64,000 nt of DNA from Nocardioides marmoriginsengisoli (GTDB lineage: Bacteria; Actinomycetota; Actinomycetes; Propionibacteriales; Nocardioidaceae). The position numbers and the translations under genes were made by a program. The notes below the pieces were generated by a model that did not search any database, was not told where the DNA came from, and worked only from the letters and a program-made list of their open reading frames with translations. The stretch is taken from positions 1,366,508-1,430,507 of the forward strand of contig NZ_RJSE01000007.1 in NCBI RefSeq assembly GCF_003725695.1, read 5' to 3'. Shown here piece by piece: positions 20,252 to 31,189 of this stretch (position 1 is the first letter of the stretch; every line of letters starts with the position of its first letter).

Positions 20252-21580
20252 ATGACCTCCTCCACGCATCGCCCGCGCCGGGCGCTCCGGACCAGCTCGG
20301 CCCGGGGTGCTGCCGACGTGCTGGCGGCTGCACGGGAGCACAAAGCTGCGGCGGATCGCGCGGAGGTGAGCCTGCTCAACGACGCGTTGGCGTGGGCCCG
20401 CCTGCACCTCGTCGCCGAGGATGCCGGGAGCGACGACGCGGCGACCTGGGGTGACTCGCCCGTCCCGATCGCCGGACCGGGGGCGCCGACGGTCTCGGAG
20501 TTCTGCCTGGCGGAGTTCGCCGCCGCGATCGGACGCACGACGGAGTCAGGGCGGTTCATGATCGCCCACGCTCTCGAGCTGGCCTACCGACTCCCCAACG
20601 TCTGGTCCCGGGTCCAGGCCGGCGAGCTCCAGGTCTGGCGGGCCCGGCGGATCGCGGAGAAGACCCTGGCCCTGACGCCGGATGCTGCGGCGCACGTCGA
20701 TCTGGTCGTGGCTCCTCTCGCCCACCAGATCGGAGTCGCCCGTCTGGACCGGCTCGTCGATGAGGCGATCGCGACCTTCATGCCCGAGACGGCTCTCGAG
20801 CTGGCGCAGGAGGCGGCCGAGACCCGGAAGGTCGCGCTGCACCACGACCCGGCCTTCTCCGGGACCAGCTACGTGTCCGGCAATCTCGACCTGGCCGATG
20901 CCCTGGACCTCGAGGCCGCGCTCCAGGTCGGTGCGGCGCACCTCGCCGACCAAGGTTCGAGCGCCACCCTCGACGTCCGGCGCAGCCAGGCGCTCGGCCT
21001 GATCGCGCGGACCTTCACGAGCACCTTCGAGGGGCACGCCCAGCGGCCGGTCCGCCAGGTGGTGCTCTACGTCCACACCACCCACGACAACCTCGCCACC
21101 CAGGGCGGCGTCGCCACCCTGGAGAACGCGGGCGGGCAGCTGATCACGGTCAACCAGGTCCGCGCCTGGTGCGACACTCCCGGCACCACCACCCAGGTCA
21201 TCGTCAAGCCGGTCATCGACCTGGACGACCCGCTGGGGACCGACGGCTACGCGATCCCCGAGAGGATCCGCGAGCACGTCCTCCTGCGCGACCGCACCTG
21301 CGTATTTCCCTGGTGCAACCGCAACGCCCGTCGCTGCGACTGCGACCACATCACTCCCTACGATCCCGGTGGGCCTCCGTGCCAGACCTGCACCGACAAC
21401 CTCGCCGCCCTGTGCAGACGCCACCACCGCCTCAAGACCCACGGCGGCTGGACCTACAGCACCCTCGATCCCGGCACCTACCTCTGGAGATCACCCCTGG
21501 GCTACACCTACCTGCGCGATGCGGACGGCACCCGGGACATCACCGCGAGACCCGTCGAGCCGCCGGCGATGGTGGCATGA
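20252..21580 (+). CDS. DUF222/HNH endonuclease family protein (13E12-like), SOS-controlled
   Basis: A 442-residue member of the DUF222 plus HNH family, known in mycobacteria as 13E12 repeat proteins. The N-terminal DUF222 part (about 30-330) includes FCLAEFAAAIGRTTESGRF and GELQVWRARRIAEKTL. The C-terminal HNH nuclease has RDRTCVFPWCNRNARRCDCDHI, then NLAALCRRHHRLKTHGGW, with two CxxC-type pairs. The ATG at 20252 is chosen because the SOS box lies 12 bases upstream; the earlier in-frame ATG at 20204 would put the operator inside the gene. These genes are multicopy and mobile-like in actinobacteria. It is inserted between DUF3499 and manB. Confidence 0.88.
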   Translation: MTSSTHRPRRALRTSSARGAADVLAAAREHKAAADRAEVSLLNDALAWARLHLVAEDAGSDDAATWGDSPVPIAGPGAPTVSEFCLAEFAAAIGRTTESGRFMIAHALELAYRLPNVWSRVQAGELQVWRARRIAEKTLALTPDAAAHVDLVVAPLAHQIGVARLDRLVDEAIATFMPETALELAQEAAETRKVALHHDPAFSGTSYVSGNLDLADALDLEAALQVGAAHLADQGSSATLDVRRSQALGLIARTFTSTFEGHAQRPVRQVVLYVHTTHDNLATQGGVATLENAGGQLITVNQVRAWCDTPGTTTQVIVKPVIDLDDPLGTDGYAIPERIREHVLLRDRTCVFPWCNRNARRCDCDHITPYDPGGPPCQTCTDNLAALCRRHHRLKTHGGWTYSTLDPGTYLWRSPLGYTYLRDADGTRDITARPVEPPAMVA

Positions 21581-21587
21581 TCCGCGC

Positions 21588-21929
21588 ATGGAAACCGTCG
21601 GACCCTGGCTGTTGCTCGCTGGGTTCCTGTTCCTGTCGGTGAAGGCGTACGGATACGTGCGCGACCGGTTCGGGACCAGCGACCGCTCGGCGCTGGAAGG
21701 AATCGGAGCGCTCTGGCTCGCGCCCGTCGTAGCACCGTTCATGCCGTTCGTCTGGCTCCATCACTGGTCGGAGCGGCGCCGGGAGGCGATCCAGGTACGA
21801 GCTGGTGGCGGGCCGCTGACCGACGACCAGCGCCGCGACCGGAGCAACCTCGTCGTCGGTGGCGTCCTGGTGATCCTGGCCGTGGCTGTCGTCGGTTACC
21901 TGCTGCTGTTCGGCGGCCCGCCCGGCTAG
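21588..21929 (+). CDS. Small two-TM membrane protein, unknown function
   Basis: A 113-residue protein starting METVGPWLLLAGFLFLSV. Hydrophobic stretches lie at the N-terminus (about 6-20), in the middle (IGALWLAPVVAPFMPFVWL) and near the end (LVVGGVLVILAVAVVGYLLLF), with a charged stretch HHWSERRREAI between. It starts 7 bases after the DUF222/HNH stop and may be co-transcribed with it. I do not recognise a family. Confidence 0.6.
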   Translation: METVGPWLLLAGFLFLSVKAYGYVRDRFGTSDRSALEGIGALWLAPVVAPFMPFVWLHHWSERRREAIQVRAGGGPLTDDQRRDRSNLVVGGVLVILAVAVVGYLLLFGGPPG

Positions 21930-21975
21930 GCACCCGATCCGGCGGGGGAACCCTTCCGGCACTAGGGTTCGCCTC

Positions 21976-23322
21976 ATGTCGACTGACCTCAACGCGTTCT
22001 TCAAGGCCTACGACGTCCGTGGGACCGTGCCGGACCAGATCAACGCCGACCTCGTACGACGGGTCGGCAACGCCTTCGTGGCCGTGATCGGCGCGGAGCC
22101 GATCGTGGTCGGGTACGACATGCGGCCGTCCTCCCCGGAGCTCGCCCGGGCGTTCGCCGAGGGTGCGATGGCGGCCGGCGCCGATGTCACGCTGATCGGG
22201 CTGGCCTCGACCGACGGCCTGTACTTCGCCTCCGGGCACCTCGGCCGCGCCGGTGCGATGTTCACCGCCAGCCACAACCCGGCGCAGTACAACGGCATCA
22301 AGATGTGCCGGGTCAACGCCGCACCGATCGGGATGGAGACCGGTCTCGCCGAGATCCGGGACCGGGTCGCGTCGGGGGAGACGCTGACCGCCGAGGTCCC
22401 GGGTGCGCTCGACGAGCAGGACCTCCTGGCCGAGTACGCCGGCTACCTGCTCCGACTCGCACCGGTCGCCGGCCGGCGCCTCAAGATCGCCGTCGACGCC
22501 GGCAACGGCATGGGCGGACTCACCACGCCGGCCGTGCTCAGCCAGATCGACGCCGAGGTGGTCCCGCTCTACTTCGAGCTCGACGGCACCTTCCCGAACC
22601 ACGAGGCCAATCCGATCGAGCCGGCCAACCTGGTCGACCTGCAGGCGTGCGTCCGGGAGACCGGTGCCGACATCGGCCTGGCCTTCGACGGCGACGCCGA
22701 CCGGTGCTTCCTGGTGGACGAGAAGGGCGACCTGGTCAGCCCGAGCGTGCTCACCGCGCTGATCGCCGCCCGCGAGCTCGCCAAGGAGCCGGGCGGGACG
22801 ATCATCCACAACCTGATCACCTCGCGCGCCGTGCCGGAGATCGTGACCGAGCTGGGCGGGAAGCCGGTGCGCACCCGGGTCGGGCACTCGTTCATCAAGG
22901 CCACCATGGCGGAGACCAACGCGATCTTCGGCGGCGAGCACTCCGGGCACTTCTACTTCCGCGACTTCTGGCGGGCCGACTCGGGCATGCTCGCGGCGCT
23001 GCACGCGCTGGCGGCCCTTGCCGAGACCGACGCCCCGCTGTCGGAGGTGCTGGCGCCGTACTCGCGCCACGTCGCCAGCGGAGAGATCAACTCCGAGGTA
23101 GCGGACCAGGCGGCCGTGGTGGCCGCGATCAAGACCGAGTGGGGCGCGCGACCCGGTGTCGCGGTCGACGAGCTCGACGGCCTGACGATCACCGCCGACG
23201 AGTGGTGGTTCAATGTCCGGGCGTCCAACACCGAGCCGTTGTTGCGCCTCAACGTCGAGGGCAAGGACGACGCGACGATGCAGCAGATTCGCGACGAGGT
23301 CCTCGCTGCGATCCGTTCTTGA
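21976..23322 (+). CDS. manB: Phosphomannomutase/phosphoglucomutase
   Basis: Interconverts mannose-6- and mannose-1-phosphate (often also the glucose pair). The 448-residue alpha-D-phosphohexomutase has the phosphoserine loop TASHNPAQYNG (Ser99), the Mg loop FDGDADR (about 238-243), the sugar loop GGEHSGHFYFRDF and the phosphate-binding VRASNTEPLLRLN. It corresponds to mycobacterial Rv3257c. It heads a tight run with the Trm112-like and SIS genes (gaps of 24 and 13 bases) and feeds the guanylyltransferase at 10894. Confidence 0.95.
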   Translation: MSTDLNAFFKAYDVRGTVPDQINADLVRRVGNAFVAVIGAEPIVVGYDMRPSSPELARAFAEGAMAAGADVTLIGLASTDGLYFASGHLGRAGAMFTASHNPAQYNGIKMCRVNAAPIGMETGLAEIRDRVASGETLTAEVPGALDEQDLLAEYAGYLLRLAPVAGRRLKIAVDAGNGMGGLTTPAVLSQIDAEVVPLYFELDGTFPNHEANPIEPANLVDLQACVRETGADIGLAFDGDADRCFLVDEKGDLVSPSVLTALIAARELAKEPGGTIIHNLITSRAVPEIVTELGGKPVRTRVGHSFIKATMAETNAIFGGEHSGHFYFRDFWRADSGMLAALHALAALAETDAPLSEVLAPYSRHVASGEINSEVADQAAVVAAIKTEWGARPGVAVDELDGLTITADEWWFNVRASNTEPLLRLNVEGKDDATMQQIRDEVLAAIRS

Positions 23323-23346
23323 CCAGTTGAACCTAGGGGAGTCGGT

Positions 23347-23517
23347 ATGAATCTCGACCAGAAGCTGCTCGACCTGATCGTCTGCCCGGCGTGCCACGGC
23401 AAGCTCGCCGTCGACGACGCGGCCGCCGAGCTGATCTGCACCGGCTGCGGCCTGGCCTACCCGGTCCGCGACGACATCCCGGTCCTGCTGGTCGACGAGG
23501 CCCGCAAGCCCGCGTAG
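23347..23517 (+). CDS. Trm112-like zinc-ribbon protein
   Basis: A 56-residue protein of the Trm112/UPF0434 type (PF03966). It begins MNLDQKLLDLIVCPACHGKL and has a second pair in CTGCGLAYPVRDDIPVLL, giving four Cys for one zinc. The family in general stabilises or activates methyltransferases or acts as a small adaptor; the partner here is unknown. CTAGGGGAG precedes the ATG. It lies between manB and the SIS gene, an order conserved in actinobacteria. Confidence 0.85.
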   Translation: MNLDQKLLDLIVCPACHGKLAVDDAAAELICTGCGLAYPVRDDIPVLLVDEARKPA

Positions 23518-23530
23518 GGACGGCGTACCC

Positions 23531-24550
23531 GTGTTCGACGACGGACTGCTCGACGACACCGACGCGTTGCGGCGGGCCGAGCCCGGGCTGCGCAACCTCG
23601 CCGAGGGCGGGTCCCGGGTACGCCGGGAGGCGGTCTCCGCCGCCGAGCCGCTGCTGGCCGCGGTCGCCCGGCTCGCCGAGACGCCGCCGCGCGCGATTGT
23701 CGCCGCAGGCCCGGACTCGCGCCTGCTCCGGGCCGTTCTCGAACCCGTCTGCCCGGTCCCGTTCGTGGCCTGGCCGGGAGCCGGTCTGCCGGGCTGGGCC
23801 GGCGCACTGGACCTGGTCGTGGTGCTGGTGCCCGACGGCGCCGACCCGGCCACCGCGGCCGGTGTCGCCGAGGCCGTGCGGCGCGGCTGCCAACTGGTGG
23901 TCGCCACCCCGGAGGACTCGCTGGTCGGCCGGCACGTGCCCGGGCGCTACTCGACGCTGCTGCCGACGACCACCGGCGACCAGCTCGCCACCGCGACCGT
24001 GATGCTCGACCTGCTCGACCGGCTCGGCCTCGGCCCGGACACCGACCCCGAGGTGGTCGCGTCCGCGCTCGACGACGTGGCCGTCGCCTGCGGCCCGCAC
24101 CGCGACCTCGCGGTCAACCCTGCCAAGCTGCTGGCCAGCGGCATCGCCGAGACCAGCCCTCTGCTCTGGGGCGGGACCGTGCTGGCGGCCCGTGCCGCGC
24201 GTCGGGTGGCGGAGTCGCTGCGCCGTGCCACCGGACGGGCGGCGCTGGCCGCGGATGCCGAGCACCTGCTCCCGGTGCTCGCCCAGGCTCCGCGGACCGA
24301 TGTCTTCGCCGATCCGTTCGCCGACGAGGCCGCCGAGCTTCGTCCCTCGCTGGTGATCCTCGACGACGGCTCCCCGGACCCGGTGGTCGGGGAGACCCGG
24401 GACCGGCTGCGGGCGCAGGCGGAGGCGACCGGGGTCCGGATCGAGCAGGTGACCACCGAGGCGGACGGGGACGTGGCCCGCTACGCCGCGCTGCTCGCCA
24501 CCGGCACCTTCGCGGCGCAGTACCTGCAGCTGGGGCTCGCCGGGAGCTAG
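23531..24550 (+). CDS. SIS-domain phosphosugar isomerase-like protein (Rv3256c type)
   Basis: A 339-residue protein of the double-SIS family that includes bifunctional phosphoglucose/phosphomannose isomerases. The fold is visible as alternating strands such as [31 protein letters not shown] and [13 protein letters not shown]; the C-terminal part has [19 protein letters not shown]. The usual SIS phosphate loop is weak, so catalytic activity is uncertain. It could supply mannose-6-phosphate for the mannose pathway, since no type I manA follows here as in many relatives. GTG start 13 bases after the Trm112-like gene. It ends 10 bases from the convergent DUF808 gene. Confidence 0.8.
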   Translation: MFDDGLLDDTDALRRAEPGLRNLAEGGSRVRREAVSAAEPLLAAVARLAETPPRAIVAAGPDSRLLRAVLEPVCPVPFVAWPGAGLPGWAGALDLVVVLVPDGADPATAAGVAEAVRRGCQLVVATPEDSLVGRHVPGRYSTLLPTTTGDQLATATVMLDLLDRLGLGPDTDPEVVASALDDVAVACGPHRDLAVNPAKLLASGIAETSPLLWGGTVLAARAARRVAESLRRATGRAALAADAEHLLPVLAQAPRTDVFADPFADEAAELRPSLVILDDGSPDPVVGETRDRLRAQAEATGVRIEQVTTEADGDVARYAALLATGTFAAQYLQLGLAGS

Positions 24551-24560
24551 CCCTGGCTGG

Positions 24561-25502
24561 CTAGTGCGCCTTCTTGGTCGGCAGCACGTGCATCACCGCG
24601 ACCGCGACGGCACCGACCACGACTCCGAGGATCGCCGAGGCGACCGTGTTGGTCAGCCAGCCGAGCACGCTGCTCATCGCGTCGACCGCGTGCTCGACCT
24701 CGTGCTGGAGGTCGTGCACCGCGTCGTACAGGGCGTGCCAGCCGAGGTCGTCGAGGCCGACCAGCAGGATGTGGCCGCCGACCCAGAGCATCGCGGCGAC
24801 GCCGACGACCGAGATCACCGAGAGCAGCACCGGCATGCCGCGGACCAGGCCGCGTCCGATCTTCTGCACCGCCGCGGAGGAGCGCTGCGCCAGGTGCAGG
24901 CCCACGTCGTCCATCTTCACGATCAGCGCGACCACGCCGTAGACCAGCGCGGTGATCGCGAACGCGACCACGATCAGGATCGCCGCGCGGGAGACGAACG
25001 GCTCGTCGGAGACCTCGTTCAGCGAGATCACCATGATCTCGGCCGACAGGATGAAGTCGGTCCGGATCGCGCCGGAGACCACCGTCTCCTCGGCCTCGGA
25101 GTCGAGCTGCTTCTTGGCGGTGTCGACCGACTCGCCCTTGCCGTGGCCGGAGAGGCGTGCCCAGATCTTCTCGGCGCCCTCGAAGCAGAGGTAGGTGCCG
25201 CCGATCATCAGCAGCGGGGTGAGCAGGAAGTCGGCGAACTGGCTGAGCAGCAGCGCCGCCGGCAGGATGAAGAGCAGCTTGTTGCGCAGCGAGCCCTTGG
25301 CGATCCGCTTGATGATCGGCACCTCGCGCTGCGCGGCGACTCCCTGGACGTACTGCGGGGTGACCGCGGTGTCGTCGACCACCACGCCGGCCGCCTTCAC
25401 ACCGGCCCGGCCGGCGGCAGCGCCGACGTCGTCGATGGAGGCCGCGGCGAGCTTCGCAAGCGCGGCAATGTCGTCAAGAAGTCCGAAGAGGCCAGCGCTC
25501 AC
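24561..25502 (-). CDS. DUF808 family membrane protein (YedI-like)
   Basis: A 313-residue multi-pass protein of the DUF808 family. It opens [20 protein letters not shown] and continues [24 protein letters not shown], the family signature; about six hydrophobic segments follow, with a charged loop near 130-155. GTG start on the minus strand. It is divergent from sahH (156 bases) and convergent with the SIS gene. Function unknown in the whole family. Confidence 0.87.
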   Translation of the reverse strand: MSAGLFGLLDDIAALAKLAAASIDDVGAAAGRAGVKAAGVVVDDTAVTPQYVQGVAAQREVPIIKRIAKGSLRNKLLFILPAALLLSQFADFLLTPLLMIGGTYLCFEGAEKIWARLSGHGKGESVDTAKKQLDSEAEETVVSGAIRTDFILSAEIMVISLNEVSDEPFVSRAAILIVVAFAITALVYGVVALIVKMDDVGLHLAQRSSAAVQKIGRGLVRGMPVLLSVISVVGVAAMLWVGGHILLVGLDDLGWHALYDAVHDLQHEVEHAVDAMSSVLGWLTNTVASAILGVVVGAVAVAVMHVLPTKKAH

Positions 25503-25590
25503 GTGCAGAGCCTAGCGAGTTACCCCACTGGAGGTGTCCGGGCCGGTTACTATGGACGCCGCGCCTCGCGCACGAGATCGTGGCCAGACG

Positions 25591-25650
25591 CCTTGCACAG
25601 GTTTTTGCCTGTCTTCATCGAGCCCAAAACCAACACTTCACCCTGCAAGG
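25591..25650 (+). promoter_or_regulatory. sahH leader with possible Shine-Dalgarno-masking helix
   Basis: CCTTGCA (25591-25597) is the exact complement of TGCAAGG (25644-25650), which contains the start of the sahH ribosome site AAGGA. Inside the loop, CAGG (25598-25601) and CCTG (25608-25611) can form a nested hairpin around a T-rich loop, and CTCG/CGAG (25565-25576) forms one upstream. The layout would hide the ribosome site when folded. It does not match a riboswitch class that I can name. Confidence 0.4.
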
Positions 25651-25658
25651 ACGAAACC

Positions 25659-27098
<1,440 letters not shown>

Positions 27099-27114
27099 GC
27101 CAAGTAGCCACTCA

Positions 27115-27861
27115 GTGATCCAGCCGGACCAGGCCGGGAGGGCGCGCATCCTCGTCGTCGACGACGATGCCGCCCTCGCGGAGATGCTCTCGCTCGTCCT
27201 GCACAACGAAGGCTTCCAGAGCCGCATCGTTGGCCGCGGGGACGAGGCGTACGCAGCCTTCGTGGACTACAAGCCCGACCTGGTCCTGCTGGACCTGATG
27301 CTCCCCGGCCTCGACGGCATCCAGGTGTGCCGTCAGATCCGGGCCACCCCCGGCTCCGGCTCCGGGGTGCCGATCGTGATGCTGACCGCCAAGAGCGACA
27401 CGATCGACGTCGTCGTCGGCCTGGAGTCCGGTGCCGACGACTACGTCGCCAAGCCGTTCAAGCCCAAGGAGCTGGTCGCCCGGATCCGGGCCCGGATGCG
27501 GCACTTCGAGGCGCCGCACCCGGAGATGCTCAGCGTCGGCGACCTGATGATCGACGTCGCCGGCCACTCGGTGACCCGCGGCGCCGCCGAGGAGATCGCC
27601 CTCACCCCGCTGGAGTTCGACCTGCTGGTCTGCCTGGCGCGCAAGCCGTGGCAGGTCTTCACCCGGGAGATGCTGCTCGAGCAGGTCTGGGGGTACCGGC
27701 ACGCCGCCGACACCCGCCTGGTCAACGTGCACGTCCAGCGCCTCCGGGCCAAGGTGGAGCACGACCCCGAGGTGCCCACCATCGTGCTGACGGTGCGCGG
27801 CGTCGGCTACAAGGCGGGGGCCACGCCCGACAGTGCATCCGGTGACGTCCCGTCTCACTGA
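27115..27861 (+). CDS. mtrA: Two-component response regulator MtrA
   Basis: OmpR-family regulator controlling cell division, chromosome initiation and wall hydrolases in actinobacteria. The receiver domain has acidic residues in VVDDDAALAEML, the phospho-acceptor Asp60 in LVLLDLMLPG and the Lys in DYVAKPFKPKEL. The winged-helix domain follows (LTPLEFDLLVCLARKPWQVF, then VNVHVQRLRAKVE). 248 residues with the GTG at 27115, 16 bases after sahH. It overlaps the mtrB frame by 29 bases, as usual for this pair. Confidence 0.95.
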   Translation: MIQPDQAGRARILVVDDDAALAEMLSLVLHNEGFQSRIVGRGDEAYAAFVDYKPDLVLLDLMLPGLDGIQVCRQIRATPGSGSGVPIVMLTAKSDTIDVVVGLESGADDYVAKPFKPKELVARIRARMRHFEAPHPEMLSVGDLMIDVAGHSVTRGAAEEIALTPLEFDLLVCLARKPWQVFTREMLLEQVWGYRHAADTRLVNVHVQRLRAKVEHDPEVPTIVLTVRGVGYKAGATPDSASGDVPSH

Positions 27862-29416
27862 CTCGGTGACCCGGGTCTTCACTTTCTGGCGCCGGTCGAT
27901 CCGGACCCGGGTCGTGGTGGCGATCGTGGTGCTCGGCGCCCTGGTCGCGGGATCGGTCGGCCTGCTGCTGATGCAGCAGATCTCCGACGGGCTGGTCCGC
28001 AGCCGGGTCACAGCCTCGGTCGCCGAGGCGATCAGCGAGACCAGCGGGGCCCGGGACCGGCTCGCGTCCGCGGGTACCAGCGACTTCGACCCCTCGACGC
28101 AGCTGGACCAGCTGGTCAAGACCCTGGTCTCGCGCGGCGAGGTCCGCGGCTTCGACATCGTCGTCCTCGGTCCGGTCGGCTCCACCACCATCCCCGACGC
28201 CGGTGTCCGCACCACCGTGGGCGTCTCGGCCGACAGCGTCCCGCAGCGGCTCCGTGACCGGGTCGAGGACACCGCCGGCACCTCCTGGACGTACTCGCAG
28301 GTCCGGGACGTCCCGGCCGTCGTGGTCGGCTCGCGCGTGGTGCTGCCCTCGGACGGCGGCACCTACACCGTGTACTACCTGTTCGGGATGAAGGAGGAGC
28401 AGCGCACCCTCAACCTGGTACGGCGCTCGCTGCTGACCTCGGGCGCCCTCCTGCTGCTGCTGACCGCCGGGGTCGCCTTCCTGGTGACCCGCCAGGTGAT
28501 CAACCCGATCCGGCTCGCCCGCCGGGTCGCCGAGCGGATCGCGTCCGGTCGGCTCGAGGAACGGATGCACGTCCACGGCGAGGACGACATCGCCCGGCTG
28601 GCGACCTCGTTCAACCAGATGACCGATGCGCTGCAGCAGCAGATCCGCCAGCTCGTCGAGCTCTCCCGGGCGCAGCGCCAGTTCGTCTCCGACGTCTCCC
28701 ACGAGCTCCGCACACCGCTGACCACGGTGCGGATGGCCGGTGACGTGCTGCACGACTCCCGCGCGTCCTTCGACCCGGTCACGGCGCGGGCCGCCGAGCT
28801 GCTGCAGAAGGAGCTGGACCGGTTCGAGAACCTGCTCGCCGACCTGCTCGAGATCAGCAGGTTCGACGCCGGCGCGGCCGGCCTGGAGCTGGCCGAGGTC
28901 AACCTGGTCGACATCGCCCACCGGGTGGTCGACCAGTCCGAGCTGGTGGCGCGCGGCCGCGGTGTCACCCTGGTGCTGAACGCCTCGCAGGCCTGCGTGG
29001 CCGAGGTGGACGAGCGCCGGATCGAGCGGGTGCTGCGCAACCTGGTGTCCAACGCGATCGACCACGCCAACATCCGCGGCGACGCACGGGTCGTGGTCAC
29101 GGTCGGCGGGGACGCGCACGCGGCGGCGGTGACGGTCCGCGACTACGGCGTCGGCCTCCAGCCGGGCCAGCTGGCGATGGTCTTCAACCGGTTCTGGCGC
29201 GCCGACCCCGCGCGGGCGCGCACCACCGGGGGTACCGGCCTCGGGCTGGCGATCTCGCTGGAGGACGCCCAGCTGCACGGTGGCTGGCTGCAGGTCTGGG
29301 GCGCGCCGTCCGCGGGGGCCCAGTTCCGGGTGACGGTGCCCCGGCACGCCGGCGATCCGCTCGGGCACAGCCCGCTACCGTTGGTTCCCGCCGACGCACC
29401 GGAGGCAGCCTCATGA
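27833..29416 (+). CDS. mtrB: Sensor histidine kinase MtrB
   Basis: Membrane kinase partner of MtrA. It has 527 residues: a membrane helix at about 26-47 (TRVVVAIVVLGALVAGSVGLL), an outer domain to about 200, a second helix (LLTSGALLLLLTAGVAFLV), a HAMP segment, the dimerisation/phospho-acceptor motif VSHELRTPLTTV with His290, and the ATPase domain with NLVSNAIDHA, DYGVGL and GGTGLGLAIS. A second in-frame GTG at 27842 is possible as start. It ends with an ATGA overlap on lpqB. Confidence 0.94.
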   Translation: MHPVTSRLTDSVTRVFTFWRRSIRTRVVVAIVVLGALVAGSVGLLLMQQISDGLVRSRVTASVAEAISETSGARDRLASAGTSDFDPSTQLDQLVKTLVSRGEVRGFDIVVLGPVGSTTIPDAGVRTTVGVSADSVPQRLRDRVEDTAGTSWTYSQVRDVPAVVVGSRVVLPSDGGTYTVYYLFGMKEEQRTLNLVRRSLLTSGALLLLLTAGVAFLVTRQVINPIRLARRVAERIASGRLEERMHVHGEDDIARLATSFNQMTDALQQQIRQLVELSRAQRQFVSDVSHELRTPLTTVRMAGDVLHDSRASFDPVTARAAELLQKELDRFENLLADLLEISRFDAGAAGLELAEVNLVDIAHRVVDQSELVARGRGVTLVLNASQACVAEVDERRIERVLRNLVSNAIDHANIRGDARVVVTVGGDAHAAAVTVRDYGVGLQPGQLAMVFNRFWRADPARARTTGGTGLGLAISLEDAQLHGGWLQVWGAPSAGAQFRVTVPRHAGDPLGHSPLPLVPADAPEAAS

Positions 29417-31128
29417 CGCGCACGCGACTCGCCGCGCTGCTCGCCGGCCTGCTCGCCGCGGCGGTGGCCGCGGGATGCAGCACGCTGCCGGTGACCGGCC
29501 CGGTGCACACCCGTGCCGACGAGGACACCAACTCGCTCAACCAGGCGCCGTACTTCGCCCCGCCGGGACCGACCCCGGGCGCCAGTACGACGGCGATCGT
29601 CAACGGCTTCCTGCTGGCCATCCAGGCGAACCCGCCGAGCACCGCGGTCGCGCGCTCGTTCCTCTCCGACGCGGCCAGGACGACCTGGAAGCCGGTGCAG
29701 GGCACGATCGTGTACGACGGCGCCGACGTCGAGGAGGACGGCAGCCAGCGGGTGGACGTCCGGCTCTCCGGTTCGCACCTGCTCGACCAGCGCGGCGCCT
29801 GGCTCGGCGCCTCGGCCGGCTCGACGTCCCGGCTGCCGTTCGTGCTCACCCAGGAGCACGGGGAGTGGCGGATCGCGAACCCGCCGACCTCGCTGCCGGT
29901 GCCGACGTCGTACTTCCGCAGCCTCTACGTGCCGTACACGTTGTACTTCTACGACCGCACCGGCAGCGTCCTGGTGCCGACCCGGATCTACCTCCCGCGC
30001 GGCGAGCAGATCGCGTCGAACCTGGTGCGCGGGCTGCTCGACGGACCGGGTGCCGCCGTCGCCGGCCTCGACTCCGGGGTGACCACCAACGCGGACGGCA
30101 TCGCCGAGGTCGGACTCGGCCCGGAGGCGCAGCGGCTCACGCCGCCGGACCTGCACCGGCTGATCGTCCAGCTCTCCTGGACCCTGCGCCAGGTCCCGGG
30201 GATCACCCGGCTCCGGGTGACGGCCGACGGGGTCCCGGTGCCGCTGCCCGACGGCCAGAGCGACGTGAGCCTGACCGAGCGGCTGGAGTACGACCCGGTG
30301 ACGGCGCCGGCGCGCGAGGTCGTCGCGATCTCCGAGGGCCGGGTCCAGCGGATCGAGCGGCAGGGCGCGACGCCGGTGGGCGGCCCGCTGGGCCAGCCCG
30401 GCTTCGCGCTCCGCTCGGTCGCGCAGAGCGTCGAGCGCGGAGAGCTGGCCGCGGTGGCCGGCAACGGCTCGCAGCTGTACGTCGCCCGCGACCGGGGCGC
30501 CACCGGCGCTACTCGGGTGCAGACCCCGATCACCGGTGCCGAGAACCTGCTCCGGCCGGCCTACGACCGGTTCGGCGGGCTCTGGGCGGTCGATGCCGCC
30601 CGCGGCGGCGCGGTGGTGCACCTGGTCACGGCCGGCACGGACCGGGTCGTCCGGGTGCCCGGGATCAGCGGCCGCCGGATCAGCGCGTTCACGGTGACCC
30701 GGGACGGTGCCCGCCTGGTCGCCGGGATCGCCGGCTCGTCGTCGACCTCGCTCGCGGTGGCCGAAGTGGTCCGGGCCGAGCGCGGCCGGGTGGCGCGGGT
30801 GGTCGAGGGAGGCCGGGTCACGGTGCCGGGCAGCAACCTCGGCTCGATCGTCGACGTCGGCCAGGACGGGCCGACCACCGCGGCCGTGCTGACGCTCAGC
30901 GACTCCGGCACCCGGCACGTGCTGTCGGTCGAGCTGGACGGTTCGCCGGGGGACCAGATCGGTACCCCGGACCCGGTGCCGGACCACCTGGTCGCCCTGG
31001 TCGTCAGTCCGGACCCGAGCCTGCCGGCACGTGCGGTGGCGGCCGATGGTCGACTGCTCGAGCTCACCGGCTCCGGGCAGTGGGCGCGGATCGCGTCCGA
31101 CGTCCTCACAGCGACCTACGCGCAGTAA
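29413..31128 (+). CDS. lpqB: Lipoprotein LpqB
   Basis: A 571-residue lipoprotein that modulates MtrAB signalling in mycobacteria. The signal peptide ends in a lipobox AAGC with Cys22. A GerMN-like domain (about 180-290, with LYFYDRTGSVLVPTRIYLPRG) is followed by a C-terminal beta-propeller-like domain (LRPAYDRFGGLWAVDAARGG). The ATG overlaps the mtrB stop as ATGA. This mtrA-mtrB-lpqB order is universal in actinobacteria. Confidence 0.93.
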   Translation: MTRTRLAALLAGLLAAAVAAGCSTLPVTGPVHTRADEDTNSLNQAPYFAPPGPTPGASTTAIVNGFLLAIQANPPSTAVARSFLSDAARTTWKPVQGTIVYDGADVEEDGSQRVDVRLSGSHLLDQRGAWLGASAGSTSRLPFVLTQEHGEWRIANPPTSLPVPTSYFRSLYVPYTLYFYDRTGSVLVPTRIYLPRGEQIASNLVRGLLDGPGAAVAGLDSGVTTNADGIAEVGLGPEAQRLTPPDLHRLIVQLSWTLRQVPGITRLRVTADGVPVPLPDGQSDVSLTERLEYDPVTAPAREVVAISEGRVQRIERQGATPVGGPLGQPGFALRSVAQSVERGELAAVAGNGSQLYVARDRGATGATRVQTPITGAENLLRPAYDRFGGLWAVDAARGGAVVHLVTAGTDRVVRVPGISGRRISAFTVTRDGARLVAGIAGSSSTSLAVAEVVRAERGRVARVVEGGRVTVPGSNLGSIVDVGQDGPTTAAVLTLSDSGTRHVLSVELDGSPGDQIGTPDPVPDHLVALVVSPDPSLPARAVAADGRLLELTGSGQWARIASDVLTATYAQ

Positions 31129-31189
31129 GTTCTGCACAGGGCGTCCGGTGGCCGTTGCTCGGTCCGGTCGGCGGGCGCAGGCTGGCCGG

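Noticed and set aside
25503-25658. SAH or SAM riboswitch of a known class before sahH
   Set aside because: The conserved cores of the known classes were not seen; only a possible ribosome-site-masking helix is reported.
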